From: Martinezella rhizogenes
Lineage (GTDB): Bacteria; Pseudomonadota; Alphaproteobacteria; Rhizobiales; Rhizobiaceae
Assembly: GCA_013322215.1 (NCBI GenBank)
Contig: JAAMEZ010000028.1
Location: forward strand, 1-64,000
Reading direction: 5' to 3'
DNA: 64,000 nt
Both the position numbers and the translations under genes were made by a program. The first letter of the stretch is position 1; every line of letters begins with the position of its first letter. Positions 8,807 through 17,399 of this stretch are shown here, piece after piece. The notes under the pieces were generated by a model, which was not told the origin of the DNA, searched no databases, and saw only the letters and a list, made by a program, of their open reading frames with translations.

Positions 8807-10591
8807 ATGACGGATATCGTGGACGCCGGCGCTTCTGCCGGCACCGAAGGTAAGCTTATACGCGCGCTTGACTGGAAGGGCGCGTTCTGGGTGGCAGCCG
8901 GCGTACCGCCACTTGTTCTTTTCTCCATCGGCGGCATCGCCGGTACGACGGGCAAGCTTGCCTTTGTCGTCTGGATCATCTCGATGATCATGGGGTTCCT
9001 GCAATCCTTCACCTATGCGGAAATCGCCGGCATGTTCGGCAACAAGTCCGGCGGCGCCTCGGTCTATGGCGCGACGGCATGGCTGCGCTATTCGAAATTC
9101 ATCGCGCCGCTCTCCGTCTGGTGCAACTGGTTTGCCTGGTCGCCGGTGCTGTCGCTCGGCTGCGCCATTGCGGCGGGCTATATTCTCAATGCCTTCTTTC
9201 CCATTCCGGCGGCGGATTCGCAGGCCGTGCTGAGCTGGATCAGCGCGCATGCCACGTCCGTTACCGCCGATAGCCCGCGGGTGGCAGAATATATTGCCGC
9301 CCATGCCGGCACCGCGCCGGCGGATGCGGTAAAGGCGCTTTTAAGTGCCGATGGTGTCGCCGCCCTGACGCCGGCTATCCGCAACTGGTCGCTTTTCACC
9401 TTCAACATTCCCTTCCTCGCGACCGCCAACATCAATGCCACCTTCTTCATCGGCGGCATCCTGATGCTGATCATCTTTGCGATCCAGCATCGCGGCATTT
9501 CCGAGACGGCGAGCGTGCAGAAGTGGCTTGCTATCATCGTGCTGGTGCCGCTGCTCATCATCGGCGTCTATCCGATCGTCAGCGGCCAGATCGTTTCCTC
9601 CAACGTTACCGGCCTCGTGCCGCCTACAGCGGCTTACGCCGGCACGGACGGAACCTGGAGCAATGGTGGCTGGACGCTCTTTCTGGGTGGCCTCTATATT
9701 GCCGCCTGGTCGACATACGGCTTTGAAACCGCCGTCTGCTATACGCGCGAACTGAAGAACCCGAAGACGGACACGTTCAAGGCAATCTTCTATTCCGGCC
9801 TTGCCTGCTGCATCTTCTTCTTTCTCGTGCCTTTCGCCTTCCAGGGCGTGCTCGGCCATGCCGGCATGCTGGCTCCGGGCATTGTTGACGGCACCGGCGT
9901 CGCCGAAGCGCTCGGCGGCCTGATCGGCGCCGGTCGTATCGTCACGCAGCTGCTCGTCATCCTGATGATCCTGGCGCTGTTCCTGGCGATCATGACCGCG
10001 ATGGCCGGTTCCTCGCGCACCCTCTATCAGGGGTCCAAGGATGGCTGGCTGCCGAAATATCTCGATCATGTGAACGAGAACGGTGCGCCCACGAGAGCGA
10101 TGTGGACCGACTTCGCCTTCAACCTTTCTCTTCTGGCAATCGCATCCGACACCAGCGGCTATTTCTTCGTGCTCGCCGTCTCCAACGTCGGATACATCAT
10201 CTTCAACTTCCTCAACCTCAATTCCGGCTGGATCCACCGCATGGACTCCGGTCATGTCGAGCGCCCGTGGAAGGCACCGTCCTGGCTCATCGGCCTCAAC
10301 ACGATCCTTGCTTTCGTTAACGCGCTTTTCCTCGGCGCGGGGGCGAAGGTTTGGGGCTATGCCAATGCCCTCTGGATCGGCTTTGCCTTCGCGGCCCTTA
10401 TCCTGCCGGTCTTTGCCTACAGGCATTATGTGCGTGACGGCGGCAAATTCCCGGCCGGAGCTATGGATGATCTGGGCCTGGTCGGCCAGGACCTGGGCGT
10501 CAGGAAGGCGGGCATTCTACCCTATCTGGCGCTCGTTGGCGGCCTTGCCATCGTGCTGATCGCCAATTGGGCCTTCCAGCTGCCGGCATAG
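8807..10591 (+). CDS. APC-superfamily permease, candidate methylated-amine transporter
   Basis: A 594-residue integral membrane protein of the amino acid-polyamine-organocation type with 12 or more hydrophobic segments. The first helix region includes the glycine break SIGGIAGTTGK and is followed by SFTYAEIAGMFGNKSGGASVYGA, typical of APC helices 2-3. Residues 133-205 form an unusual hydrophilic, Ala-rich loop that lengthens the protein beyond the usual 450-500. Start ATG 8807 with GGGGA upstream gives MTDIVDAG; a longer in-frame extension reads like non-coding leader. It is divergent from tdm and ends at a bidirectional hairpin. The substrate is unknown; location suggests TMA, TMAO or another quaternary or tertiary amine, which is inference. 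Confidence 0.75.
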   Translation: MTDIVDAGASAGTEGKLIRALDWKGAFWVAAGVPPLVLFSIGGIAGTTGKLAFVVWIISMIMGFLQSFTYAEIAGMFGNKSGGASVYGATAWLRYSKFIAPLSVWCNWFAWSPVLSLGCAIAAGYILNAFFPIPAADSQAVLSWISAHATSVTADSPRVAEYIAAHAGTAPADAVKALLSADGVAALTPAIRNWSLFTFNIPFLATANINATFFIGGILMLIIFAIQHRGISETASVQKWLAIIVLVPLLIIGVYPIVSGQIVSSNVTGLVPPTAAYAGTDGTWSNGGWTLFLGGLYIAAWSTYGFETAVCYTRELKNPKTDTFKAIFYSGLACCIFFFLVPFAFQGVLGHAGMLAPGIVDGTGVAEALGGLIGAGRIVTQLLVILMILALFLAIMTAMAGSSRTLYQGSKDGWLPKYLDHVNENGAPTRAMWTDFAFNLSLLAIASDTSGYFFVLAVSNVGYIIFNFLNLNSGWIHRMDSGHVERPWKAPSWLIGLNTILAFVNALFLGAGAKVWGYANALWIGFAFAALILPVFAYRHYVRDGGKFPAGAMDDLGLVGQDLGVRKAGILPYLALVGGLAIVLIANWAFQLPA

Positions 10592-10624
10592 CGTCATCTG
10601 GTCGAAGACGAGGTTCATGCTTGC

Positions 10625-10652
10625 AAGTCCGGCCTGGCCACAGGCCGGACTT
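10625..10652. terminator. Bidirectional terminator hairpin between permease and exporter
   Basis: A perfect 12-bp inverted repeat, AAGTCCGGCCTG (10625-10636) and CAGGCCGGACTT (10641-10652), has a 4-base loop and lies between two convergent genes. There is no strong T-run on either side, so termination may be partial. Confidence 0.65.
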
Positions 10653-10684
10653 CGCTATTGGATCAAATGATCCTGACCGTTCGA

Positions 10685-12139
10685 TCATTCGGGTGCGACG
10701 ATCAAGGTATCGTCGATTTCGGCTTCTTCTTCAGGCCGGCTGTGCTGCTGCGCCAGCCTTAGAAGTGTGGCCGCCAGCAGGATGGCCATCAGCCCGAGTT
10801 CGACGGCGATAGCCGTCACCCCGGCCGAGAGATAGGCGCTCGAATATTGCAGGACCTGTGCAAAAACGGCCCCAAGGATCGCAGGCCCAAGACCCAATGA
10901 CACCTGCTGCATGGTCGCAAGCATGGCGCTGCCGGCGCCGGCATGTTCATGCGGCACGTCCGCAAGGCCGAGCCGGTAGAAGCTGTTGACGATGAGAGCT
11001 TGTCCGAAGCCGATCAGCACGGTGGATGGGATAAGGTTGATGACGCCGGGTTGCGGCCAGACCGTTTCGAGCGTCACGATAAGCAGCGCAAGCCCGGTCA
11101 TCTGGATCACGCAACCCATCGCCAGCATGAGCTCCCGGCGTATGTTTGCAAGGCGACGCGTGACGAAGGCGGCAGAGATGAAATAGGAACCGCCGAGCGC
11201 GATCAAGGCATTGCCCGATTGCAGCGGTGTCAGCCCGGCACCTGCCTGCAGCGTCAGGGCGAAGACGAACATGAAGCCGCTCCAGCAGGTGAAGAACAAT
11301 ATGGCGATCAGTCCTCCGAACCGCATGCTGGAGATGCGGGTGAGCGAGGGAGGCAGGATCGGGAAGGCACCGCGCGCCTCCTTGGCGCGCTCGATGCGCC
11401 AGAGGAGCGCCACCAGCGGCAGGATCGGCACGAAGCCGAGCAGGCAAAGCCAATTCCAGCGGAGCGACGGGCCGAGCGCAGTCGGTAGCAGGACCGAGAG
11501 CGTCAGCAGCGCCAGCGTGATCATGCCTGACCAGTCGACCGGAACCCTGCCTTGGCCACGCGTTTCGGGAACATGGCGCCACATGCTGAGCAGGATCAGA
11601 ATGCAGATCGGCAGGTTGATGAGAAAGATGCTGCGCCAGCCGGAACCGGCAATATTAGCCGAGATCAGGAAGCCGCCGAGAACCTGGCCGACGATGAAGG
11701 CGATGCCGCCGATCGCGCTATAGAGCGAGACGGCGCGGGCGTGATCGCGTCCGGTCAGGCTGACATGGATGGTCGCCAGCACCTGCGGCACCATGAGCGC
11801 TGCCGCAATTCCCTGCAGCGCGCGAGCGACGATGAGGAAGGCGACCGAAGTCGCCAGCCCGCAAAGCAGCGAGGCAAGGCAGAACATCAGAACGGCCAGG
11901 CCGAACATGCGCCTGCGGCCGAAATTGTCGCCGAGGCGGGCGCCCATGGCTAGGCAGACGGCAAAGGCGACGCCATAGGCGGCAACGAAAAGTTCAAGCT
12001 CGGTCTCGCCGGCATGCAGGGAGGCGGAGATGGCGGCAAGGCCGACATTGATGATGGAAAAATCGAGCTGCAGCAGCAATTGCCCGGCAAGCAGGATCAG
12101 CAGGCCGAATTGGCCAAGCCGGATTGGTGCGGATGTCAT
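10685..12139 (-). CDS. MFS drug exporter, DHA2 (EmrB/QacA-like) family
   Basis: A 484-residue inner-membrane protein with about 14 hydrophobic segments. It has the loop 2-3 motif GARLGDNFGRRR and the membrane-embedded acidic residue LDFSIINVGLAAI in helix 1, both typical of proton-coupled DHA2 multidrug exporters. It probably expels a toxic compound. Start ATG 12139 has GAGGT upstream. The gene is divergent from the MmyB-type regulator at 12252 with a 112-bp shared region containing repeated ACTGGTA motifs, so that regulator is the obvious controller. No HlyD-type partner is adjacent, arguing for a stand-alone exporter. Substrate unknown. Confidence 0.85.
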   Translation of the reverse strand: MTSAPIRLGQFGLLILLAGQLLLQLDFSIINVGLAAISASLHAGETELELFVAAYGVAFAVCLAMGARLGDNFGRRRMFGLAVLMFCLASLLCGLATSVAFLIVARALQGIAAALMVPQVLATIHVSLTGRDHARAVSLYSAIGGIAFIVGQVLGGFLISANIAGSGWRSIFLINLPICILILLSMWRHVPETRGQGRVPVDWSGMITLALLTLSVLLPTALGPSLRWNWLCLLGFVPILPLVALLWRIERAKEARGAFPILPPSLTRISSMRFGGLIAILFFTCWSGFMFVFALTLQAGAGLTPLQSGNALIALGGSYFISAAFVTRRLANIRRELMLAMGCVIQMTGLALLIVTLETVWPQPGVINLIPSTVLIGFGQALIVNSFYRLGLADVPHEHAGAGSAMLATMQQVSLGLGPAILGAVFAQVLQYSSAYLSAGVTAIAVELGLMAILLAATLLRLAQQHSRPEEEAEIDDTLIVAPE

Positions 12140-12194
12140 GGGGACCTCAAACGATTTCCAGAACTGAGTCCACAGCGTTCTACACCTATGTTAA

Positions 12195-12227
12195 ACTGGT
12201 ACAAGATACCTGCTTAGACTGGTATAA
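12195..12227. promoter_or_regulatory. Candidate operator of the MmyB-type regulator
   Basis: Direct repeats ACTGGTACAA (12195-12204) and ACTGGTATAA (12218-12227) lie 23 bp apart. The first is part of a palindrome GGTA-N5-TACC at 12198-12210. They fill the gap between the divergent exporter and regulator genes. Confidence 0.45.
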
Positions 12228-12251
12228 AAAGTGTCAGGCTGGAGAATGGAA

Positions 12252-13127
12252 ATGCACGGTACGCTCGATATAGGCTCCAATCAGACGCTTTCGCGGGCAC
12301 AGGAGCTCGGCGAGATGTTGCGACGGCGGCGGGAAACCCTTGACCCGCAGCGACTGGGTCTTGGCCGCGCGGGGCGCATTCGTACACCCGGATTGCGGCG
12401 GGAGGAAGTGGCGTCACGTGCCGATATCGGCATTACCTGGTACACCAAGCTGGAGCAGGGCCGGCCGATCCGCGTGTCGCCGCGCGTGCTTCTCTCTGTC
12501 GCACATGCTTTGGAATTCAACGAAGTCGAGACGGAGCACCTGTTCAGATTGGCCAATCTGCCGGTCCCGCCGCGGCTCGAAAATCCACGGGTCTGTGAGC
12601 CGCTCACCAAGGCAAGCCAGAGCATCCTCGATCAGCTCTGTCCTTACCCGGCTTTTATCCAGACGAAGCGCTACAATATACGCGGCTTCAACGAGGCCTA
12701 TCGCCGCCTCGTCGGCGTCGATCTCGATGCGATCCCGCTTGAAGATCGGAATTGCATCTATCTGTCCCTCGTCAATCCTGCGTGGCGAGCGAGCCAGGTC
12801 AATCCCGATGAGGTATTGGCCGGCATGGCTGCCCTGTTCCGTGCATCCATGGCAGAGCATCTCGACGACCCGGCCTGGGAACGGCAATTGGAACGCTATA
12901 TGAGCGTTTCGGATCAGTTTCGTATCGTCTGGGACCGCTATCAGCTCAAAGGCATAGAGAATGTCGTGAAGCGTTTCCGCCTGGCCGACGGCACGATCCT
13001 GGCGCTGCAATCCAACAATTGGTGGGCAAGTCCCAGCAATGACGACCGCATGATCGTCTACACACCCGTCGACGAAGCCGGGGCGGAGAAGCTGAGCGCG
13101 ATGATGAAGCGCAGGCGGGCTTGCTGA
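12252..13127 (+). CDS. XRE-family regulator with MmyB-like ligand domain
   Basis: A 291-residue transcription factor. The N-terminal HTH spans about residues 12-75 with the family-typical LRREEVASRADIGITWYTKLEQGR, and the rest is the MmyB-like ligand-binding domain (LDQLCPYPAFIQTKRYNIRGFN, then a C-terminal LALQSNNW segment). Members of this family usually repress adjacent redox or transport genes and may bind fatty acid-like ligands. I chose ATG 12252 because GGAG lies 7 bases upstream; ATG 12246 and GTG 12231 are in frame. Regulation of the divergent MFS exporter and of itself is inferred from the paired repeats upstream. Confidence 0.85.
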   Translation: MHGTLDIGSNQTLSRAQELGEMLRRRRETLDPQRLGLGRAGRIRTPGLRREEVASRADIGITWYTKLEQGRPIRVSPRVLLSVAHALEFNEVETEHLFRLANLPVPPRLENPRVCEPLTKASQSILDQLCPYPAFIQTKRYNIRGFNEAYRRLVGVDLDAIPLEDRNCIYLSLVNPAWRASQVNPDEVLAGMAALFRASMAEHLDDPAWERQLERYMSVSDQFRIVWDRYQLKGIENVVKRFRLADGTILALQSNNWWASPSNDDRMIVYTPVDEAGAEKLSAMMKRRRAC

Positions 13128-13431
13128 GCGGTAAAGCTGGCAGAACCCCAAGGGATCGATCACCACGAGCGCACTTGCGGCAGCTTCCGCCTGTTCGTCG
13201 GGTATTCAGCGTTCCGGCGGTGTCAAAAATGGACGTAGGCTTTAGACGACAGTCTGCCTAACGTGCTGGTGGTAGGCATAAGCAATGGCCGGTTTTGCTG
13301 GCGGCTCGCCGTCAGGGATCGCCACCACGTAGAGTTGAAGTAACAGACTGCAATAGTATCTGAGTAGCTTCACTTGCAAGAGCGAGTCCATCTGTGATGT
13401 CGCAGTAGCAGTGGTCCTCGAAGGAGGCATG
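13128..13431. other. Gene-poor gap
   Basis: About 300 bases with no convincing ORF on either strand and no strong hairpin. It may hold the promoter of the small gene at 13432. Confidence 0.5.
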
Positions 13432-13743
13432 ATGGAACGCTTTCGCTACCTCATGGGAGGCAGCCTATCGCTGGAGCAAGCCGCGACACTCCAGAAGGTG
13501 CTCGACAATGTCGCCAGCCAGCCCTGGTTCGATAACAATGAGCATTGCCGCAACGCGCTAGCCGGGCGCCTGACTTTTCTCATAAAAATTGGAATAGAAA
13601 ACACCGCGCATCTCCAAACCATCGGTGTTTGCTGGGCGGTCAATGACTTCAACCGCGATGTGCTGAAAACGAACCGAAGGAAGCCGGCAGAGATAACGGA
13701 GATAAGGAAGGCCGAGCAGCTTCGGCTTGAGGATTACCGGTAA
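13432..13743 (+). CDS. Small hypothetical protein
   Basis: A 103-residue soluble, mildly basic protein that I do not recognise. It contains SLSLEQAATLQKVLDNVASQPWFDNNEHCRNAL in pieces consistent with helices, and an Arg-rich C-terminus. The AAGGAGG at 13421-13427 precedes overlapping ATG codons at 13429 and 13432 in different frames; 13432 is the in-frame choice. Codon use is less biased than in its neighbours, with more A and T, which may mean a young or transferred gene. It stands alone between the MmyB regulator and the LysR gene, so context gives no function. Confidence 0.5.
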   Translation: MERFRYLMGGSLSLEQAATLQKVLDNVASQPWFDNNEHCRNALAGRLTFLIKIGIENTAHLQTIGVCWAVNDFNRDVLKTNRRKPAEITEIRKAEQLRLEDYR

Positions 13744-13839
13744 TGTTCGCATCTCGGCAAAGTCCAATGTCCCGCCGTGGAACGCGATCCGCCTCGGGCT
13801 CAAAGAGCGCCGTGACCCTTCAGATTCGCTTCTCGCGCT

Positions 13840-13896
13840 TTAGCTCTTTGATTTTGCACCTGTCGTTGCCGCAAAACCGCATCACGCTTTTGCATC
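13840..13896. repeat. Degenerate copy of a rhizobial intergenic repeat
   Basis: The stretch TTTAGCTCTTTG then CCGCAAAACCGC and CGCTTTTGC resembles the second half of the repeats at 35596 and 50179. It runs into the 3' end of the LysR gene and supplies its last codons. Assigned by eye. Confidence 0.35.
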
Positions 13897-14775
13897 CGAG
13901 CCGATGAGCTCGCTCATTCGCTTGATCAGATCGTCCAGGATTGAGATGCGGTGACCGCCGGAAGGACGAATGGCGAAGTAGGCGACCTCAATCTGCGGTT
14001 CGAACGGGACCGCGACAATATCGGTTCCGGCGGACTGCAGGCTTGTATGATCGACGATGCCAACGCCCATGCCGGCGGCTGCAAAATAGCAGCAATTGAG
14101 CATCGATGTCTCCATCGTGCTGGTCGGCGGATGATCCTGCGTGGAGAAGGCGCGGTCGAGCGCCAGTCTGAGCGGTGAGTTGCGGCCGGGGATCAGCACG
14201 CGCTCCTCCATGAGATCGGCGGGCCGGATGACGCTTCGGGACGCAAGCCTATGTCCCGGCGCCATGGCGGCGACGGCATGGGAACTATGCAGGAGAACGG
14301 CATTCTTGTCCGCCATGCGGGGCGAGCCGAAGACGAAGCCAAGATCGTAGCGGTTCTTATCGACCATATCCCAAATATGCCGGCTGTTTTCGACATCGAT
14401 GACAAGCGGAATGTCGCGCCGGTTGCCAACGACATCGAGGATGGCTTGGTGAAGATATGGCCGGACGAGCGACGTCACGCTCGCAATTCTGAGAACGATG
14501 TTTTTATGCCGACGAATGTCGTCGGCGGCCTGGGCGATCTGGTCGAGGCCAAGATACAGCCGTTCGACTTCCCGGAAGAGCTGCGTCGCCTCGGCCGTCG
14601 GCACGAGGCGGGCTCCCACCCGCTCGAATAGTGTGATCTCGACGATTTCCTCCAGATCGCGGATGAGGCGGCTAACGGCGGGCTGCGTGACGTTCAAGGC
14701 ATCGGCTGCAGCCGTGATGCCCCCTGTCATCATGACGCTTCTGAAGGCTTCCACCTGTCTTGGTTTCAATCGCAT
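13882..14775 (-). CDS. LysR-family regulator of the nucleoside hydrolase/ABC operon
   Basis: A 297-residue LysR regulator. The winged HTH is at residues 3-62 (VEAFRSVMMTGGITAAADALNVTQPAVSRLIRDLEE) and the effector-binding domain occupies about 90-290. The HTH resembles OccR/NocR-type regulators that start with RQVEAFR. It is divergent from the family-5 binding-protein gene, with a 135-bp gap containing a 7-bp dyad at 14780-14805 next to its own start. Likely it activates the operon at 14911-23054 in response to the imported compound. The final residues fall in a degenerate interspersed repeat, so the C-terminus may differ from orthologues. Confidence 0.88.
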   Translation of the reverse strand: MRLKPRQVEAFRSVMMTGGITAAADALNVTQPAVSRLIRDLEEIVEITLFERVGARLVPTAEATQLFREVERLYLGLDQIAQAADDIRRHKNIVLRIASVTSLVRPYLHQAILDVVGNRRDIPLVIDVENSRHIWDMVDKNRYDLGFVFGSPRMADKNAVLLHSSHAVAAMAPGHRLASRSVIRPADLMEERVLIPGRNSPLRLALDRAFSTQDHPPTSTMETSMLNCCYFAAAGMGVGIVDHTSLQSAGTDIVAVPFEPQIEVAYFAIRPSGGHRISILDDLIKRMSELIGSDAKA

Positions 14776-14779
14776 CCCA

Positions 14780-14805
14780 ATGCCCTTTCCATAACATTAG
14801 GGCAT
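14780..14805. promoter_or_regulatory. Candidate LysR binding dyad
   Basis: ATGCCCT (14780-14786) and AGGGCAT (14799-14805) form a perfect 7-bp inverted repeat with a 12-bp spacer, 5 bp upstream of the LysR start and about 105 bp before the ABC operon. The geometry suits LysR autoregulation and activation. Confidence 0.45.
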
Positions 14806-14910
14806 GGATCGAACACAAAATGCAATTTTTCTTTTCCCATCAGGTTCGTTAGTTGCAGAGAAAATCTGCTTGGAGAGTGCGGATTTCAAAAAAGCGGGAG
14901 GAATACCATC

Positions 14911-16461
14911 ATGAAATTTCTAAAGGTCGCGGCCGTCTTGGCGGCATCCGTCCTTGCCATGCCGCTCACAAGCCAGGCGAGGGATCTGACCGTTGGCCTT
15001 GCCGCCTCGACGACATCCATGGATCCGCAGTTTTACGTCGTCGGACCGAACAGCGCGATGGCACGCAATATTTTCGATGGTCTCGTCAACCAGGATGAGA
15101 AGCAGCGGCTGCAGCCGGCACTGGCGCTGTCCTGGAAAACCATCGACGACACGACCTGGGAATTCAAGCTTCGTCCGAATGTGAAATTCCACGACGGAAG
15201 CGATTTTACCGCCGATGATGTCGTTGCCAGCATCAAGCGCGTGCCGCTCGCTTCCAAGAATAGCCCGAGCTCCTTTGCGGCCTATGTCAAGGCGATCACC
15301 GAGGTCACCGCGGTCGATCCGCTGACGGTTCGCATCAAGACCGATGGCCCGACGCCCCTGCTGCTGAACAATCTCAGCCGTATCGCGATCCTGCCGGCCA
15401 AGATGCAGAACACCACGACCGAAGAGATGAATTCCGGCAAGGGCGTGATTGGTACCGGCCCGTTCAAATTCGTCTCCTGGACGCCCGACGATAACGTGGT
15501 GCTCGCACGCAACGATGCCTATTGGGGCGAAAAGGCCGCCTGGGACAAGGTGACCTTCAAAATATTCAAGAACAGCAGCGCCCGCGTTGCGGCAATGCTT
15601 GCGGGCGATGTCGACATGATCGAAAGCATCCCGACAGCAGACACTCGGCGGCTGCAGGCCTCCGATCAGCTGAAGGTCGTCAATGTTGCCGGAAACCGGA
15701 TCATGTATCTCCACATGGATCAGGCGCGCGACGTATCGCCCTTCGCCAAAGGGCCTGATGGCAAGAATCCTCTCTTGAAGCCGGAGGTGCGTCGCGCGCT
15801 TTCGCTCTCGATCAACCGCGAAGCGCTCGTCGACCGCATCATGGACGGACAGGGCGTGCCAGCAGGTCAGCTCGTTCCGGAAGGCTATTTCGGGTATGAC
15901 CCGTCCATCAAAGTCGATGCCTACGATCCGAACAAGGCGAAGGAACTGCTTGCCAAGGCCGGCTATCCGAACGGCTTCTCGCTGACCTTCCATGCGTCGA
16001 ACGACCGCTACCCGAACGACTCCAAGGTTGCCCAGGCGATCGGTCAGTTCTTCAGCCGCATCGGCATCAAGACCGAAGTTGCGACCCTGCCTGGCAGCGT
16101 CTATTTCACCCGCGCCTCCAATCTGGAGTTCAGCTTCATCATGGGCGGTGCGGCGGTCGAGACGGGCGAGGCATCCGGCGTGCTGGGTCCGATCCTGGAA
16201 ACCTTCGGGGACAAGGCCGGGCAGGGCAACCGCGGACGCTATTCAAATCCGGAATTCGACAAGATGCTGAGCGCCGCGCGCTCGACGCTCGATGACGGCA
16301 AGCGCGAGGAGCTGCTTCGCAAGGCGACGGAGATCGCGATGAACGACCTTGGCGTCATCCCGATCTTCTACCTCGCCAATACCTGGGCGGTGAAGAAGGA
16401 TCTCTCCTATCCGGGCCGGTCGGACGGCTACACGCTTCCCTATTATGTGAAGCCGAACTGA
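14911..16461 (+). CDS. ABC transporter substrate-binding protein, family 5 (Dpp/Opp type)
   Basis: A 516-residue periplasmic binding protein. A signal peptide is visible at residues 1-23 ([23 protein letters not shown]). The mature protein has the family-5 pattern: MDPQF, the [20 protein letters not shown] block near residue 90, [10 protein letters not shown] near 183 and [16 protein letters not shown] near 293. Family members bind peptides, nickel, opines, sugars or nucleoside derivatives. Start ATG 14911 has GGGAGG upstream. It leads an operon with two nucleoside hydrolases and an aldolase, so the ligand is more likely a modified nucleoside or other N-glycoside than a peptide; this is inference. 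Confidence 0.88.
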   Translation: MKFLKVAAVLAASVLAMPLTSQARDLTVGLAASTTSMDPQFYVVGPNSAMARNIFDGLVNQDEKQRLQPALALSWKTIDDTTWEFKLRPNVKFHDGSDFTADDVVASIKRVPLASKNSPSSFAAYVKAITEVTAVDPLTVRIKTDGPTPLLLNNLSRIAILPAKMQNTTTEEMNSGKGVIGTGPFKFVSWTPDDNVVLARNDAYWGEKAAWDKVTFKIFKNSSARVAAMLAGDVDMIESIPTADTRRLQASDQLKVVNVAGNRIMYLHMDQARDVSPFAKGPDGKNPLLKPEVRRALSLSINREALVDRIMDGQGVPAGQLVPEGYFGYDPSIKVDAYDPNKAKELLAKAGYPNGFSLTFHASNDRYPNDSKVAQAIGQFFSRIGIKTEVATLPGSVYFTRASNLEFSFIMGGAAVETGEASGVLGPILETFGDKAGQGNRGRYSNPEFDKMLSAARSTLDDGKREELLRKATEIAMNDLGVIPIFYLANTWAVKKDLSYPGRSDGYTLPYYVKPN

Positions 16462-16483
16462 GCCGGCAAAAGGACGATCGAAC

Positions 16484-17365
16484 ATGTCTTTCTACGGCGT
16501 ATTTCCCTATCTCGTCTCCCCGATCGATCATTCCGGTCAGGTGATGAAGGGCGTGTTGACCGACCTCGTGGATCACCTGATCGCTTCAGGGGTTCACGGC
16601 CTGACGCCGCTCGGAAGCACCGGCGAATTCGCCTATCTGAACTGGGATCAGCGTCGCAGCGTCGTCGATACGGTCATTGCCGCCAGCCGCGGACGCGTCC
16701 CCGTCGTGGCGGGCGTTGCATCGACATCGACCAGCGATGCCGTCGCCCAGACCGAACATATGGTCGAGGCAGGAGCCGACGGTATCCTTGCTGTGCTGGA
16801 ATCCTATTTTCCGGTCGGCGATGAGGGTGTCGAGGCCTACTTCACGGCCATTGCGAAGGCCGCGAAGGGACGGCCGGTGGTGCTCTATACCAATCCGCAA
16901 TTCCAGCGTTCCGATTTGAGCCTGCCAGTCATCGAGCGGTTGAGCCGTGTTTATAACATAAGCTACATCAAGGACGCCTCGACCAATACGGGGCGGCTGC
17001 TCTCCATCATCGAGCGGACCCATGGTCGAATGGAGGTGTTCGCCGCCTCGGCCCATATTCCGGTCTGCGTGATGATGATCGGTGGCGTCGGCTGGATGGC
17101 AGGCCCCGCCTGCGTCGTGCCGAAGCAGAGCATCGCGCTCTATGAGGCGGCCAATGCCGGCGATTGGGCAAGAGCGATGGAGCTGCAGCGACCACTCTGG
17201 CGGGTGAACGAGATCTTCGCAAAATATTCGATCGCCGCCTGCATCAAGACGGCGCTGGAGCTGCAGGGCTTTGCGGTCGGCGCACCCATGCAGCCGCAGC
17301 TCCCCCTTGGCGAGACCGCACGAACCGAGATCGCAGATGTTCTTCGTGAACTCGGCGCGCTTTGA
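16484..17365 (+). CDS. DHDPS/N-acetylneuraminate lyase family aldolase
   Basis: A 293-residue class I aldolase of the DapA/NanA family. Visible are GSTGEFAYL near residue 45 (binds the keto-acid carboxylate), VLYTNPQF with the conserved Tyr near 132, and the Schiff-base lysine in SYIKDAS near 161. It should form or cleave a pyruvate or 2-oxoacid adduct, possibly acting on a sugar acid freed from an imported substrate. It is 22 bp after the binding-protein gene and 34 bp before nucleoside hydrolase 1. Housekeeping DapA is unlikely in this catabolic context. The actual substrate cannot be read from the sequence. Confidence 0.85.
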   Translation: MSFYGVFPYLVSPIDHSGQVMKGVLTDLVDHLIASGVHGLTPLGSTGEFAYLNWDQRRSVVDTVIAASRGRVPVVAGVASTSTSDAVAQTEHMVEAGADGILAVLESYFPVGDEGVEAYFTAIAKAAKGRPVVLYTNPQFQRSDLSLPVIERLSRVYNISYIKDASTNTGRLLSIIERTHGRMEVFAASAHIPVCVMMIGGVGWMAGPACVVPKQSIALYEAANAGDWARAMELQRPLWRVNEIFAKYSIAACIKTALELQGFAVGAPMQPQLPLGETARTEIADVLRELGAL

Positions 17366-17399
17366 GACCGCATTTTCCATTCATTGAAGGCATGTCCCC

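Noticed and set aside
13190..13240. Possible insertion-sequence remnant (GGTGTCAAAAATGGACG)
   Set aside because: No inverted ends, target duplication or transposase fragment could be found.
13242..13430. 62-residue minus-strand frame in the gap before the small gene
   Set aside because: No ribosome site and low-complexity start; probably chance.
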